Of a stretch of DNA of 64,000 nucleotides, positions 8,551 to 17,500 are shown one piece after another; positions within the stretch are counted from its first letter, which is position 1, and every line of letters starts with the position of its first letter. This DNA comes from an uncultured Caulobacteraceae bacterium. Lineage in GTDB: Bacteria; Pseudomonadota; Alphaproteobacteria; Caulobacterales; Caulobacteraceae. A program made the translations under genes and the position numbers. Location of the stretch: contig CAIQJF010000100.1 of the NCBI GenBank assembly GCA_903872075.1, positions 1-64,000 on the forward strand, read 5' to 3'. The notes under the pieces were generated by a model. It did not search any database. It saw only the letters and a program-made list of their open reading frames with translations, and was not told the origin of the DNA.

Positions 8551-8685
8551 CTATTTGGCGTCGCGGGCGGTGTCGGTGACGGCGTGGCCGGCGCTGGAGA
8601 CGTCCTTGCCGGCGCCTTCGATGGTGTTGCAGGCGCTCAGGGCCAGGCCGGCCGCGAACAGGCCGATCGCGATGAGTTTACGCAT
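8551..8685 (-). CDS. Entericidin A/B family lipoprotein
   Basis: A 44-residue lipoprotein. MRKLIAIGLFAAGLALSACN has a lipobox (ALSAC) followed by NTIEGAGKDVSSAGHAVTD, the entericidin signature (CNT..G.G.D...G). Entericidins are small envelope lipoproteins; EcnA/EcnB of E. coli form an antidote/toxin pair linked to stationary-phase lysis. Only one member is present here. GGAG lies about 10 nt upstream of the ATG. Confidence 0.88.
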   Translation of the reverse strand: MRKLIAIGLFAAGLALSACNTIEGAGKDVSSAGHAVTDTARDAK

Positions 8686-8878
8686 TGAGGTGTCTCCGGG
8701 AAAATAGTACGCGTGATCACCGACGGATGATCATCGTGCGCCCGCAAGGTTGGCGCGCCCGGAATACCGAATACAAGCTCGAAAGAAATATAGGCTGGCG
8801 GCGGCGCGCCGGCGAAACCTTTACCGGATCCAGCCGTTCTATGGCTTTATCGCCGCTAAACCTGGGGTGCGACGCAAA

Positions 8879-8906
8879 ACGCCGCCGGCCTTACGGCCGG
8901 CGGCGT
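8879..8906 (-). terminator. Intrinsic terminator of the thiolase gene
   Basis: A perfect 12-bp GC stem, ACGCCGCCGGCC / GGCCGGCGGCGT, with a TTAC loop. On the minus strand it is followed by TTTTGC, the orientation needed to end transcription coming from the thiolase gene, whose stop lies 26 nt before it. Confidence 0.8.
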
Positions 8907-8931
8907 CAGCTAGGTCGAAATCGACTGAAGT

Positions 8932-10104
8932 CTAGAGACGTTCGATGATCGTCACATTGGCCAGGCCGCCGCCTTCGCACATGGTCTGCAGGCCGTAGCG
9001 CTTGCCGCGGGCCTTCAGGGCGTGGATCAGGGTGGCCATCAGCTTGGTGCCCGAGGCGCCCAGCGGGTGGCCGAGCGCGATGGCGCCGCCGTTCACGTTC
9101 AGGCGCTCGGGATCGGCGCCGATCTGCTGCAGCCACGCCACCGGCACGGAGGCGAAGGCTTCGTTCACTTCATAGAGATCGATGTCCTCAATCTTCATGC
9201 CGGCGCGGGCCAGGGCCCGCTTGGTGGCCGGGATCGGGGCTTCCAGCATGATGACCGGATCGCCGCCGGTGATGGTCAGGCTGTGGATGCGGGCGATGGG
9301 ATCGACACCCAGGGTCTTCAGGCCGGCTTCGCTGACCACCATGACGCCCGAGGCGCCGTCGCAGATCTGGCTTGAGCTGGCGGCGGTGAGCTTGCCGTTC
9401 TCCTGCAGCAGCTTCACGCCCTTGATGCCGTCCATGGTGGCGTCGAAGCGGATGCCCTCATCGACGGTGTGCAGGGTCTTGTTGCCCTCGGCGTCGGTGA
9501 TCTCGATGCCGACGATCTCGTCCTTGAAAGCGCCGCCCTGGGTGGCCGCGATCGCCTTCTGGTGGCTGCGATAGGAGTATTCGTCCAGCTGGTCCTTGGT
9601 CAGGCCGTACTTGGCGGCGACCATCTCGGCGCCCATGAACTGGCTGAACTGGATGTTGGGATAGCGTTCCTTCTGGCGGGGGCTCATGGGCGAGCCGAGA
9701 CCGGCCTGGGCGGGCAGGATCACCGGGGTGCCCATGGGCACGCGGGTCATGCTCTCGACGCCGGCGGCGATGACGATGTCCTGGGTGCCGCTCATCACCG
9801 CCTGGGCGGCGAAGTGCAGGGCCTGCTGCGAAGATCCGCACTGACGGTCGACGCTGGTGGCCGGCACGCTTTCCGGGAAGCCGGCGGCGAGCACAGCGCC
9901 GCGGGCGATGTTGTTGCCCTGCTCGCCGGCCTGACCGACGCAGCCCATGATCACGTCTTCCACCAGGGCCGGATCGGCGCCGGTGCGCTTGATCAGATCG
10001 TTGAGCACCTGACCGGCGAGGTCGGCGGGATGCCAGTCGGCAAGCTTACCCTTGCGGCGGCCACCGGCGGTGCGGGTGGCGGCGACGATATAGGCTTCGG
10101 CCAT
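8932..10104 (-). CDS. Thiolase (acetyl-CoA C-acyltransferase)
   Basis: A 390-residue thiolase. All catalytic elements are seen: the nucleophile cysteine in DRQCGSSQQALHFAA (near residue 90), NEAFA near 318, the His in NVNGGAIALGHPLGASG, and the second cysteine in TMCEGGGLANVTI near the C-terminus. It condenses or cleaves 3-ketoacyl-CoA. The DRQCGSSQQA type is common in degradative thiolases for fatty acids or sterol side chains, so a catabolic role is as likely as acetoacetyl-CoA synthesis. It is a single gene with its own terminator. Confidence 0.92.
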   Translation of the reverse strand: MAEAYIVAATRTAGGRRKGKLADWHPADLAGQVLNDLIKRTGADPALVEDVIMGCVGQAGEQGNNIARGAVLAAGFPESVPATSVDRQCGSSQQALHFAAQAVMSGTQDIVIAAGVESMTRVPMGTPVILPAQAGLGSPMSPRQKERYPNIQFSQFMGAEMVAAKYGLTKDQLDEYSYRSHQKAIAATQGGAFKDEIVGIEITDAEGNKTLHTVDEGIRFDATMDGIKGVKLLQENGKLTAASSSQICDGASGVMVVSEAGLKTLGVDPIARIHSLTITGGDPVIMLEAPIPATKRALARAGMKIEDIDLYEVNEAFASVPVAWLQQIGADPERLNVNGGAIALGHPLGASGTKLMATLIHALKARGKRYGLQTMCEGGGLANVTIIERL

Positions 10105-10275
10105 GGGGTTAATCTCCGGATGCGGACCTTTTAGGCGGCTCCGCGTGTGAAAAAGGGACGGCGGCTAGATAGACCCTCACCCTAACGTCAGCCAAGGGCC
10201 TTCGATGCCGGGTGACGCGGGCGGCGGGCCGCGTTAGAAGCGCGCCTCGCGTTTTCGTCCAAAGGTTTCCCCGCC

Positions 10276-11352
10276 TTGCGCCTTCCCCAGGCCCGTCTCG
10301 ACCAGGTTCTCGACCGCTTCCGCGAGGTGGAGGCGCGCATGGAGACGGCCAGTGACGGCCAGGAGATCGTGCGCCTGGGCAAGGAGCACGCCGAGCTGCG
10401 CCCCGTGGCCGAGTTCGCCCAGCGCCTGGCCAGCGCCCGCGCCGAGCGCGAGGACCTGGAGCGGATGATCGCCGACGACGACGCCGAGATGGCCGCCATG
10501 GCCCGCGACGAAATCGCCGAACTCGACTCCCGCCTGCCCGAGCTTGAGCGCGAACTGGCCCTGCTGCTGGCCCCGCGCGACGCCGACGAGAACGCCTCGG
10601 CCATTCTGGAAGTGCGCGCCGGCACCGGCGGCGACGAGGCGGCCCTGTTCGCCGGCGATCTGTTCCGCATGTACCAGCGCTACGCCAGCGAGCACGGCTG
10701 GCGGGTGGAGGTGGAGAGCGTCTCCGAGGGCGACGCCGGCGGCTATAAGGAAATCATCGCCTCCATCGCCGGCGAGGGCGTCTTCGGCCGCCTGAAGTTC
10801 GAGAGCGGCGTCCACCGGGTGCAACGCGTACCCGACACCGAGACCCAAGGCCGCATCCACACCAGCGCCGCCACCGTCGCCGTGCTCCCCGAGGTCGAGG
10901 ACGTGGATATCGAGATCAAGGACGCCGACATCCGCATCGACACCTATCGCTCCAGCGGCGCCGGCGGCCAGCACGTGAACAAGACCGACTCGGCGGTGCG
11001 CATCACCCACCTGCCCACCGGCATCGTGGTCACCAGCTCCGAGAAGAGCCAGCACCAGAACCGCGCCCGGGCCATGAAGGTGCTGCACGCGCGCCTGCAC
11101 CAGCAGAAGCGAGACGCCCTGGACGCCCAGCGCTCCGAGACCCGCAAGACCCAGGTCGGCAGCGGCGACCGCTCCGAGCGGATCCGCACCTACAACTTCC
11201 CCCAAGGCCGGGTCACCGACCACCGCATCAACCTGACCCTCTACAACCTGCCGAAGGTGATCGAGGGCGAGGCCCTGGACGATGTGATCAATCCGCTGAT
11301 CGCGGAAGATCAGGCGGCGAGGCTGGCGAGTCTGGAGGAGAGTTTCGGGTAA
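10276..11352 (+). CDS. prfA: Peptide chain release factor 1
   Basis: A 358-residue class I release factor. The GGQ motif is seen in [20 protein letters not shown] (near residue 234), which triggers peptidyl-tRNA hydrolysis. The codon-recognition tripeptide of RF1 (PxT) is in [20 protein letters not shown]. The third position T and lack of SPF identify RF1 (UAA/UAG). The middle residue is D, where PAT or PVT is the common form. The start is TTG 10276, giving [15 protein letters not shown], the expected N-terminus. prmC, the methyltransferase for the GGQ glutamine and a frequent downstream neighbour, is not here. Confidence 0.96.
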   Translation: MRLPQARLDQVLDRFREVEARMETASDGQEIVRLGKEHAELRPVAEFAQRLASARAEREDLERMIADDDAEMAAMARDEIAELDSRLPELERELALLLAPRDADENASAILEVRAGTGGDEAALFAGDLFRMYQRYASEHGWRVEVESVSEGDAGGYKEIIASIAGEGVFGRLKFESGVHRVQRVPDTETQGRIHTSAATVAVLPEVEDVDIEIKDADIRIDTYRSSGAGGQHVNKTDSAVRITHLPTGIVVTSSEKSQHQNRARAMKVLHARLHQQKRDALDAQRSETRKTQVGSGDRSERIRTYNFPQGRVTDHRINLTLYNLPKVIEGEALDDVINPLIAEDQAARLASLEESFG

Positions 11353-11410
11353 CGGACGACGCCTGCCGGGTTTCCGGCCGCATCCCGATCGTGCAGTAAG
11401 GGCCCCGACC

Positions 11411-12241
11411 ATGACCCAAGCCGACCTGCCCCCGCCTTCCGGCATCGACACACCCTTCGCCCTCGACGCGAGCACCGTCGACGGCTTCCGCCGCCACGGC
11501 CACGCCGTGGTCCGGGGCCTGGCCAGCGCCGAAGAGATCGCCCGATTCGCCCCGCCCATCCTGGCGCAGGAGCGCCGGCTGGCGGAAAAGGCCCCGCCGC
11601 TCGAAGAGCGGGCGACCTATTTCAAGGCGTTCCTTCAGGGGCACAATCTCTGGACCCGGGACGCGGCCATCAAGCCGTTCGTCTTCTCGGCCCGGTTCGC
11701 CAAGGTCGCGGCCGAGCTGATGGGCGTGGCGGGCGTGCGCCTCTATCACGATCAGTCCCTGACCAAGGAGCCTGGAGGCGGCCATACGCCCTGGCACCAG
11801 GACCAGACCTACTGGCCGCTGGACACCGACGACACCATCACCATGTGGATGCCCCTGGTGGATGTGCCCGAGGCGGTGGGCACCATGACCTTCGCCGACG
11901 GCAGTTACGCCCGGCGCGACCTGGGGCCCTGGACGATCGGCGACGAGTCCGAGGCAGAATTCGCAGGCCTGGTCGCGCGCGAGGGTTTCACCACCACGAC
12001 CCACGGGGCGCTGAAGGCCGGAGACGCCACCTTCCACCGGGGCTGGACCCTGCACCGGGCCCCGGCCAATCCCACGCCCCTGATGCGGTCGGTGATGACC
12101 GTGATCTGGTACGCCGATGGGACCCGGGTGAGCGATGACCTGAGCGGCGTCAGGGCCCTGGACCACAAATACTGGCTCGGCTCCGTGCCGCCCGGCGAGG
12201 TGGCGGACGGGCCGATGAATCCGGTTCTCTGGCCGCGCTAG
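11411..12241 (+). CDS. Phytanoyl-CoA dioxygenase (PhyH) family protein
   Basis: A 276-residue Fe(II)/2-oxoglutarate-dependent oxygenase. The metal facial triad is visible: HQD in HTPWHQDQTYWPL (near residue 122) and the distal His in FHRGWTLHRAP (near 215). The following NPTPLMRSVMTVIWYADG would hold the 2-oxoglutarate-binding arginine. Substrates in the family range from lipids to natural products. Its stop is about 25 nt before the GH95-like gene, so the two may be one transcript. Confidence 0.85.
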   Translation: MTQADLPPPSGIDTPFALDASTVDGFRRHGHAVVRGLASAEEIARFAPPILAQERRLAEKAPPLEERATYFKAFLQGHNLWTRDAAIKPFVFSARFAKVAAELMGVAGVRLYHDQSLTKEPGGGHTPWHQDQTYWPLDTDDTITMWMPLVDVPEAVGTMTFADGSYARRDLGPWTIGDESEAEFAGLVAREGFTTTTHGALKAGDATFHRGWTLHRAPANPTPLMRSVMTVIWYADGTRVSDDLSGVRALDHKYWLGSVPPGEVADGPMNPVLWPR

Positions 12242-12265
12242 GGCCGACCGGGACCGACCTTGGCC

Positions 12266-14515
12266 ATGCTGGACCCAGCGCACCCTGTCTGGCGCCATCC
12301 CCTTGAATTCGACACGGCGCCGCAGTCCTCCGACCATGGCCTGCCGCTCGGCGATGGCCTGGTTGGCGTCAGCCTGTGGGGCGACGGCCAGCCGCTCATC
12401 CTCTCGCTCGACCGCGCGGACCTGTGGGACCAGCGGCCCATCCCGGAATACGCGGGGCCGGACTACCGCTGGGACCTGGTCGCGGCCGCCCACCACGCCG
12501 GTGATCACGACCGGCTCAAGACCCTGCTGGAAGCGCCCTACGACCGGGCCGGGCCGACGCGGCTGTCGGCGGGACGGCTGGAGCTGACGTTTCCGTTGCC
12601 GGCGGTTCGCTGGCGTTTCGAGCGCGCGACCGGCATGGCGCGGTTGGACTTCGCCGACGGCGCCGTTCTCGAGGCGCTGATCACGGCGACGGGCAATGTC
12701 GGGCGGCTGAGGGTGCAGGGAGCGACGCCCGTCGCCAGATTGATCACCCCGCCGTTCGGCGGGCCGCCGGAGGGGCTGGCGCCGCAAGGGAAGTTCAGTC
12801 TCAGCCGCCACAACGCCTGGGATCTGGGCTATTCGCCGCCGAGCCTGCTGTCCGGGGACGGCGTCGAAGGCTTCGTTCAGGCGGGTTTTGGCGGCTTCGG
12901 CTTCGCCGTGGTCCTGGCGCAGAAGACCGAGGACGGCGCCTGGCTGGCCGCCTGGCGCATCGAGACGGGCGAGACGAGCGATCCTCACCTGGGCGCGCGC
13001 GCGATCGCCGCCACCCAGGCGGCGCTCGGCCGTGACTTCGCGGCGGAGTCCGCCGATGTCGCCACCTGGTGGGCCGATTACTGGTCGCGCGGACGTGTGG
13101 ACCTGCCGGAACCCGCCATTGAGCAGGCCTACTACGCCGGGATGTCGCAATTCGGGGCCACGGCCCGGCGCGGCGGCCCGCCGGCGTCCCTGCAGGGTGT
13201 CTGGACCACCGACGACGGCCGATTGCCGCCCTGGAAGGGGGACTACCACCACGACCTGAACACCCAGATGACCTATTGGCCGGCCTATGCCGGTGATCAG
13301 CTGGAGGCGGGCCTTGGCTTTCTCGACTGGCTGTGGGCGACGCGCGAGACCTGCGAAGACTGGACCCGCCGGTTCTATGGCGTGGACGGCCTGAATGTGC
13401 CGATGACCGCGGATATCGCCAACCTTCAGATAGGCGGCTGGCGCCAATACACCCATTCGGTGTCGACCAGCGCCTGGCTGGCGCACCATTTCCACCTTCA
13501 CTGGCGCTACAGCCAGGACCCCGGGTTTCTTGAGGACCGGGCCTATCCCTATCTGTCCGCGGTGTGCCGCTTCGTGGCGGCCATCAGCGAGATTCGCGAC
13601 GCGGACGGCTTTCGGTCGGTCGCCCTGTCCTCCTCGCCGGAGGTGGGCGACAATCGCCCCGAGGCGTGGTTCGCGAGCTGGACCAACTATGACCTGACCC
13701 TCTTTCGCTGGGTGCTGGGGGCCGCGGCGGACATGGCGCTCGCCCTGGCGAGGGCCGATGAGGCCGCCCATTGGCGATCGGTGCTGGCCGATCTGCCGCC
13801 GTGCGCCCTGGCCGAGTCCGGCGCGCTGCTGGTGGCGCCTGGGCTCGCCTATCCCGGCCACCATCGTCATTTCTCTCATGCCGTGGGCGTCCACCCGCTG
13901 GGGCTGTTCGCGGGCCTCGACGGGACGCCGGACGACCGGCGGGTGGCGGTGGCGACGGCCCGGGAGCTCGACGCGGCCTCGGGCGATTTCTGGATGGGCT
14001 ACAGCCACGCCTGGGCCGCGGCGATCGCCACGCGGATCGGCGATGGGGACGCCGCGCGGCGTCGACTGTTGGACTACGGCGCGGCGTTCGTCTTTCCCAA
14101 CGGCTTTCACGCCAATGGCGACTGGGGGCGAAAGGGTTACGGCAAGGCCCCGTTCGGGGCGTTCACCCTGGAAGGCGCCATGGGCGCGGCCGATGCGGTT
14201 CAGACCTTGCTCCTGCAGAGCGCGCCGGGCAGGCTGCGCCTGTTCCCGGCTTTGCCGCAGGCCTGGACCGACGCGTCGTTCGCGGGGCTTCGCGCCGACG
14301 GGGCCATTCTAGTGTCGGCCGCCGTGGAAAACGGGCGTCTGGCGCGCGTGAGATTGAGCCCTCAAGCGCCTGCCCGCATCCGCCTCTCCGTCAAGGACCG
14401 CGCACCGGCGTTGGAACTCGATCTCACCGCCGGGACGGCCGTGGAGCTCGACGCCCGGGCCTTGAGCGCCCTTGAGGCCGCGCCCCATTGCGCCAACCCG
14501 GAGGTTTCCGCCTAA
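12266..14515 (+). CDS. GH95-like glycoside hydrolase
   Basis: About 749 residues with the layout of family GH95 (alpha-L-fucosidase/alpha-L-galactosidase): an N-terminal beta-sandwich (GLPLGDGLVGVSLWGDG), an (alpha/alpha)6 barrel with LQGVWTTDDGRLPPWKGDYH, then DLNTQMTYWPAYAGD, SPEVGDNRPEAWF and HRHFSHAVGVHPLGLF, and a C-terminal beta domain. In GH95 the general acid Glu lies in an SPE-type segment, seen here. The NxN pair that helps activate water reads DLN here, so the first Asn is Asp. No signal peptide, so probably cytoplasmic. A TTG two codons upstream (12260) is an alternative start. A plant or algal sugar substrate is inferred. Confidence 0.75.
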   Translation: MLDPAHPVWRHPLEFDTAPQSSDHGLPLGDGLVGVSLWGDGQPLILSLDRADLWDQRPIPEYAGPDYRWDLVAAAHHAGDHDRLKTLLEAPYDRAGPTRLSAGRLELTFPLPAVRWRFERATGMARLDFADGAVLEALITATGNVGRLRVQGATPVARLITPPFGGPPEGLAPQGKFSLSRHNAWDLGYSPPSLLSGDGVEGFVQAGFGGFGFAVVLAQKTEDGAWLAAWRIETGETSDPHLGARAIAATQAALGRDFAAESADVATWWADYWSRGRVDLPEPAIEQAYYAGMSQFGATARRGGPPASLQGVWTTDDGRLPPWKGDYHHDLNTQMTYWPAYAGDQLEAGLGFLDWLWATRETCEDWTRRFYGVDGLNVPMTADIANLQIGGWRQYTHSVSTSAWLAHHFHLHWRYSQDPGFLEDRAYPYLSAVCRFVAAISEIRDADGFRSVALSSSPEVGDNRPEAWFASWTNYDLTLFRWVLGAAADMALALARADEAAHWRSVLADLPPCALAESGALLVAPGLAYPGHHRHFSHAVGVHPLGLFAGLDGTPDDRRVAVATARELDAASGDFWMGYSHAWAAAIATRIGDGDAARRRLLDYGAAFVFPNGFHANGDWGRKGYGKAPFGAFTLEGAMGAADAVQTLLLQSAPGRLRLFPALPQAWTDASFAGLRADGAILVSAAVENGRLARVRLSPQAPARIRLSVKDRAPALELDLTAGTAVELDARALSALEAAPHCANPEVSA

Positions 14516-14569
14516 CGGCCGTGACGGGCGGCGAGGCCGGCGAGCCGCGACGAGCGTTTCGGCTAGGCC

Positions 14570-17500
14570 TCAGACATCCCTGGAACCCCTCGCCACGAGC
14601 ACCGACATCGTGGTGTCGGACGTCAGGGGGGCGGGAAGTGTCTGGCCGCCGCCCGTCGCGCCGCCGACCTGAGCCATGGACTGCACGAACTGCGCCAGCA
14701 CTTGGCTTTGCGAGCCGCTCAGGGCTGGGGGCCGGTCGGCAGCGATGGTCCAGCTGGTGTCGACAACGCCGAGGTCGGCCGAGGTGAAGGCCGCATAGCC
14801 TGGGCCGCTGTTGGACAGCCATTCGGTGACATCGCCGGTCGTGGTGTTGCGCCACAGGACGTCGGCCTTGCCGTCGCCATTGAAATCGCGAACCCCCATC
14901 ACCGACCAGGCCGAACCCATCGTCCCGATGTCCTGTGGCGTGTAGCCGCCGGGTCCGGTGGTGAACCAGGCGCTCACCGTGCCGTCGGTGTTGCGCCAGA
15001 GCAGATCGCTGAGGCCGTCGCCATTGAGATCTCCGACAGCCTCAATCGTCCAGGATGTCGGGACAACCCCCAGACCAGGGGTGGTGAAGCTCGAGAAACC
15101 GGTTCCCGCGGTCGAGAGCCATTCGGAGACCTCGCCGCTGGTGTTGCGCCACAGGATGTCGGCCTTGCCGTCGCCGTTGAAGTCGCCGGCGAACTGGACC
15201 TTCCAGCTAGCGTCTATGACAGCCAGATCCTGGGCCGCGTAGCCGCCGCCGGGCGCGGTGAACCACAGGCTGACGGTTCCATTCGTGTTGCGCCAGAGAA
15301 CGTCGCTGAGACCGTCGCCATCGAAATCCCCGGCGCCCTGGATGGTCCAGGCGGATGGGACCACACCGAGGCCGGGCGTCGTATAGCCGCCGCCGGGTTT
15401 CGACAGCCATTCGGAGACCTCGCCATTGGCGTTGCGCCAGAGGATGTCGGACTGACCGTCGCCATTGAAATCGGCCGTGAGCTGGATGACCCAGCTGGGG
15501 TCGATGACCGCAAGATCCTGAAACGTGTGGCCGCCGCCCGCACCGGTGTACCAGACGGTGACCGTGCCGTTCGCGTTGCGCCAGAGGATGTCGCTCAGGG
15601 CGTCGCCGTTGAAGTCCGAGGGCGGACGGCGCGGCTTGGCCGTCAGGCCTGGCGGCCGGTCAGCGGCGACGGTCCAGCTGTTGGGAATGACGCCGAGGTC
15701 GGTGGAGGTGAAGCCGGCGTAGCCCTGGCCGCTGTTGGACAGCCACTCGGTCACGTCGCCGGTGCTGGTGTTGCGCCACAGGACGTCCGCCTTCCCGTCG
15801 CCGTTGAAGTCGCGCACGCCCATCACCGACCAGGCCGAGCCCATCGCGCCGATATCCTGGGGCGCGTAGCCGCCGGCGCCGGTGGTGACCCAGATGCTCA
15901 CCGTGCCGTTGGTGTCGCGCCAGAGAAGGTCGCTTAGGCCATCGCCATTGAAATCGGCCACGCCCTCGATCGTCCAGGATGTCGGGACAACCCCCAAACC
16001 GGGGGTGGTGAAGCCTGAGAAACCGGTTCCCGTGGTCGAGAGCCATTCGGAGACCTCGCCGCTCGTTTTGCGCCAGAGGATGTCCGCCTTGCCGTCGCCG
16101 TTGAAATCGCCGGTGAACTGTATCGACCAGCTGGAGTCGATCACGGCCAGATCCTGGGACGTGTAGCCGCCGCCCACCCCGGTGAACCACAGGCTGACGG
16201 TTCCATTGGCGTTGCGCCAGAGGATGTCGCCGAGACCGTCGCCGTTGAAGTCGCCGGCCGCCTGGATGGTCCAGAAGGACGGGACCACGCCAAGGCCCGG
16301 GGTCGTATAGCCGCCGCCGGGCTTGGACAGCCACTCGGAGACCTCGCCGTTGGCGTTGCGCCACAGGATGTCGGCCACGCCATCGCCGTTGAAATCGGCG
16401 CCGAGCTGGATGACCCAGCTGGGGTCGATGATCGCCAGATCCTGAGCCGTGTGGCCGCCGCCCGAGCTGGTGGACCAGAGGCTGACCGTCCCGTTGCTGT
16501 TGCGCCAGAGGATATCGCTCAGGCCGTCGCCATTGAAGTCGTCCGGCGGCGGCGCATAGGCGATGAGATTTGTCCCGCCGGTTCCATCGCTTACCGCCTT
16601 GAACAACAGGCCGGGGGCGGTGACCCCGTCCAGCGTGTCCGTCGTCGCGCCGCCGCTGGTCACGATCAACTGGTTCGCGGCGTTCGTATGGGCCCCGGTG
16701 GCGACGACGTTTCCGAGATCGAGGGTGGCGCCGGCGCGCAGGGTGAGCGCCTGGACCACGCCGCCGCCCTGGTACACCGACAGCACGCCGTTGGCCTCGA
16801 TCGTGATCCCGCTGACCGTCCCACCCGCCTCGACCTGGAGATAGGCCTTTTTCGCCGTCGACGAGCCGCTGATCACGACCCCTTCGGCCAGTCCGTAGTC
16901 AAACAGGTTACCCGTGATGAGGCCGGGCCCGGACAGCGTGCCGCCGGACGACACGGTCGTGAGGCCGGGCAGGATGTCCCCGGCGGGAAGGACGAGGAAG
17001 CCCCCGGTCTGGACTGTGGCGGCCTGCGTCTCGATGACGCCGCCGCTCATCACCGTCACCCCACTGACCACCGTTGTATCTGTCGCGGTCGTGGAGATCA
17101 CCGTGGTGCTCGTCCCGCCCGGCACGATCAGTTCGGTCCCCAGAATCCCGCCGCTGCTGACGACCAGGTTGGAGGCCAAGGCGCCTGAGTAGAACCGCTC
17201 GAGGCCGCCGGACATGACGGTGGTCCCGCTGCTGTAACCGTTTGACCGGACCAGTTGGAAACCGCCGGACTGGACGACGACACCCGAAGCGCTTGCGCCG
17301 CTGGAGACCACCTGCTCGCCGCCAGCCTCCAGGGTGGCGCCGATGTCCAGCCCGCCGCTCAGGACAAATTCGATGCCGCCGGAGACCACGATCGCCTGGG
17401 CGGTTCCGGCCGACCCCACGTTCAGCGTGCCGCCGCTTTGGACCGTGACGCCGCTATCGACTTCGCCGGCGGCGATGTTCACCGTCTGTCCGGAAGAGAC

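Noticed and set aside
14702-15937. Long plus-strand frames opposite the FG-GAP region (also 20036-22120)
   Set aside because: Repetitive shadows of the FG-GAP repeats on the minus strand (GVAPQDVGLAVAVEV-type repeats); they have no ribosome sites and arise from the repeated codons.
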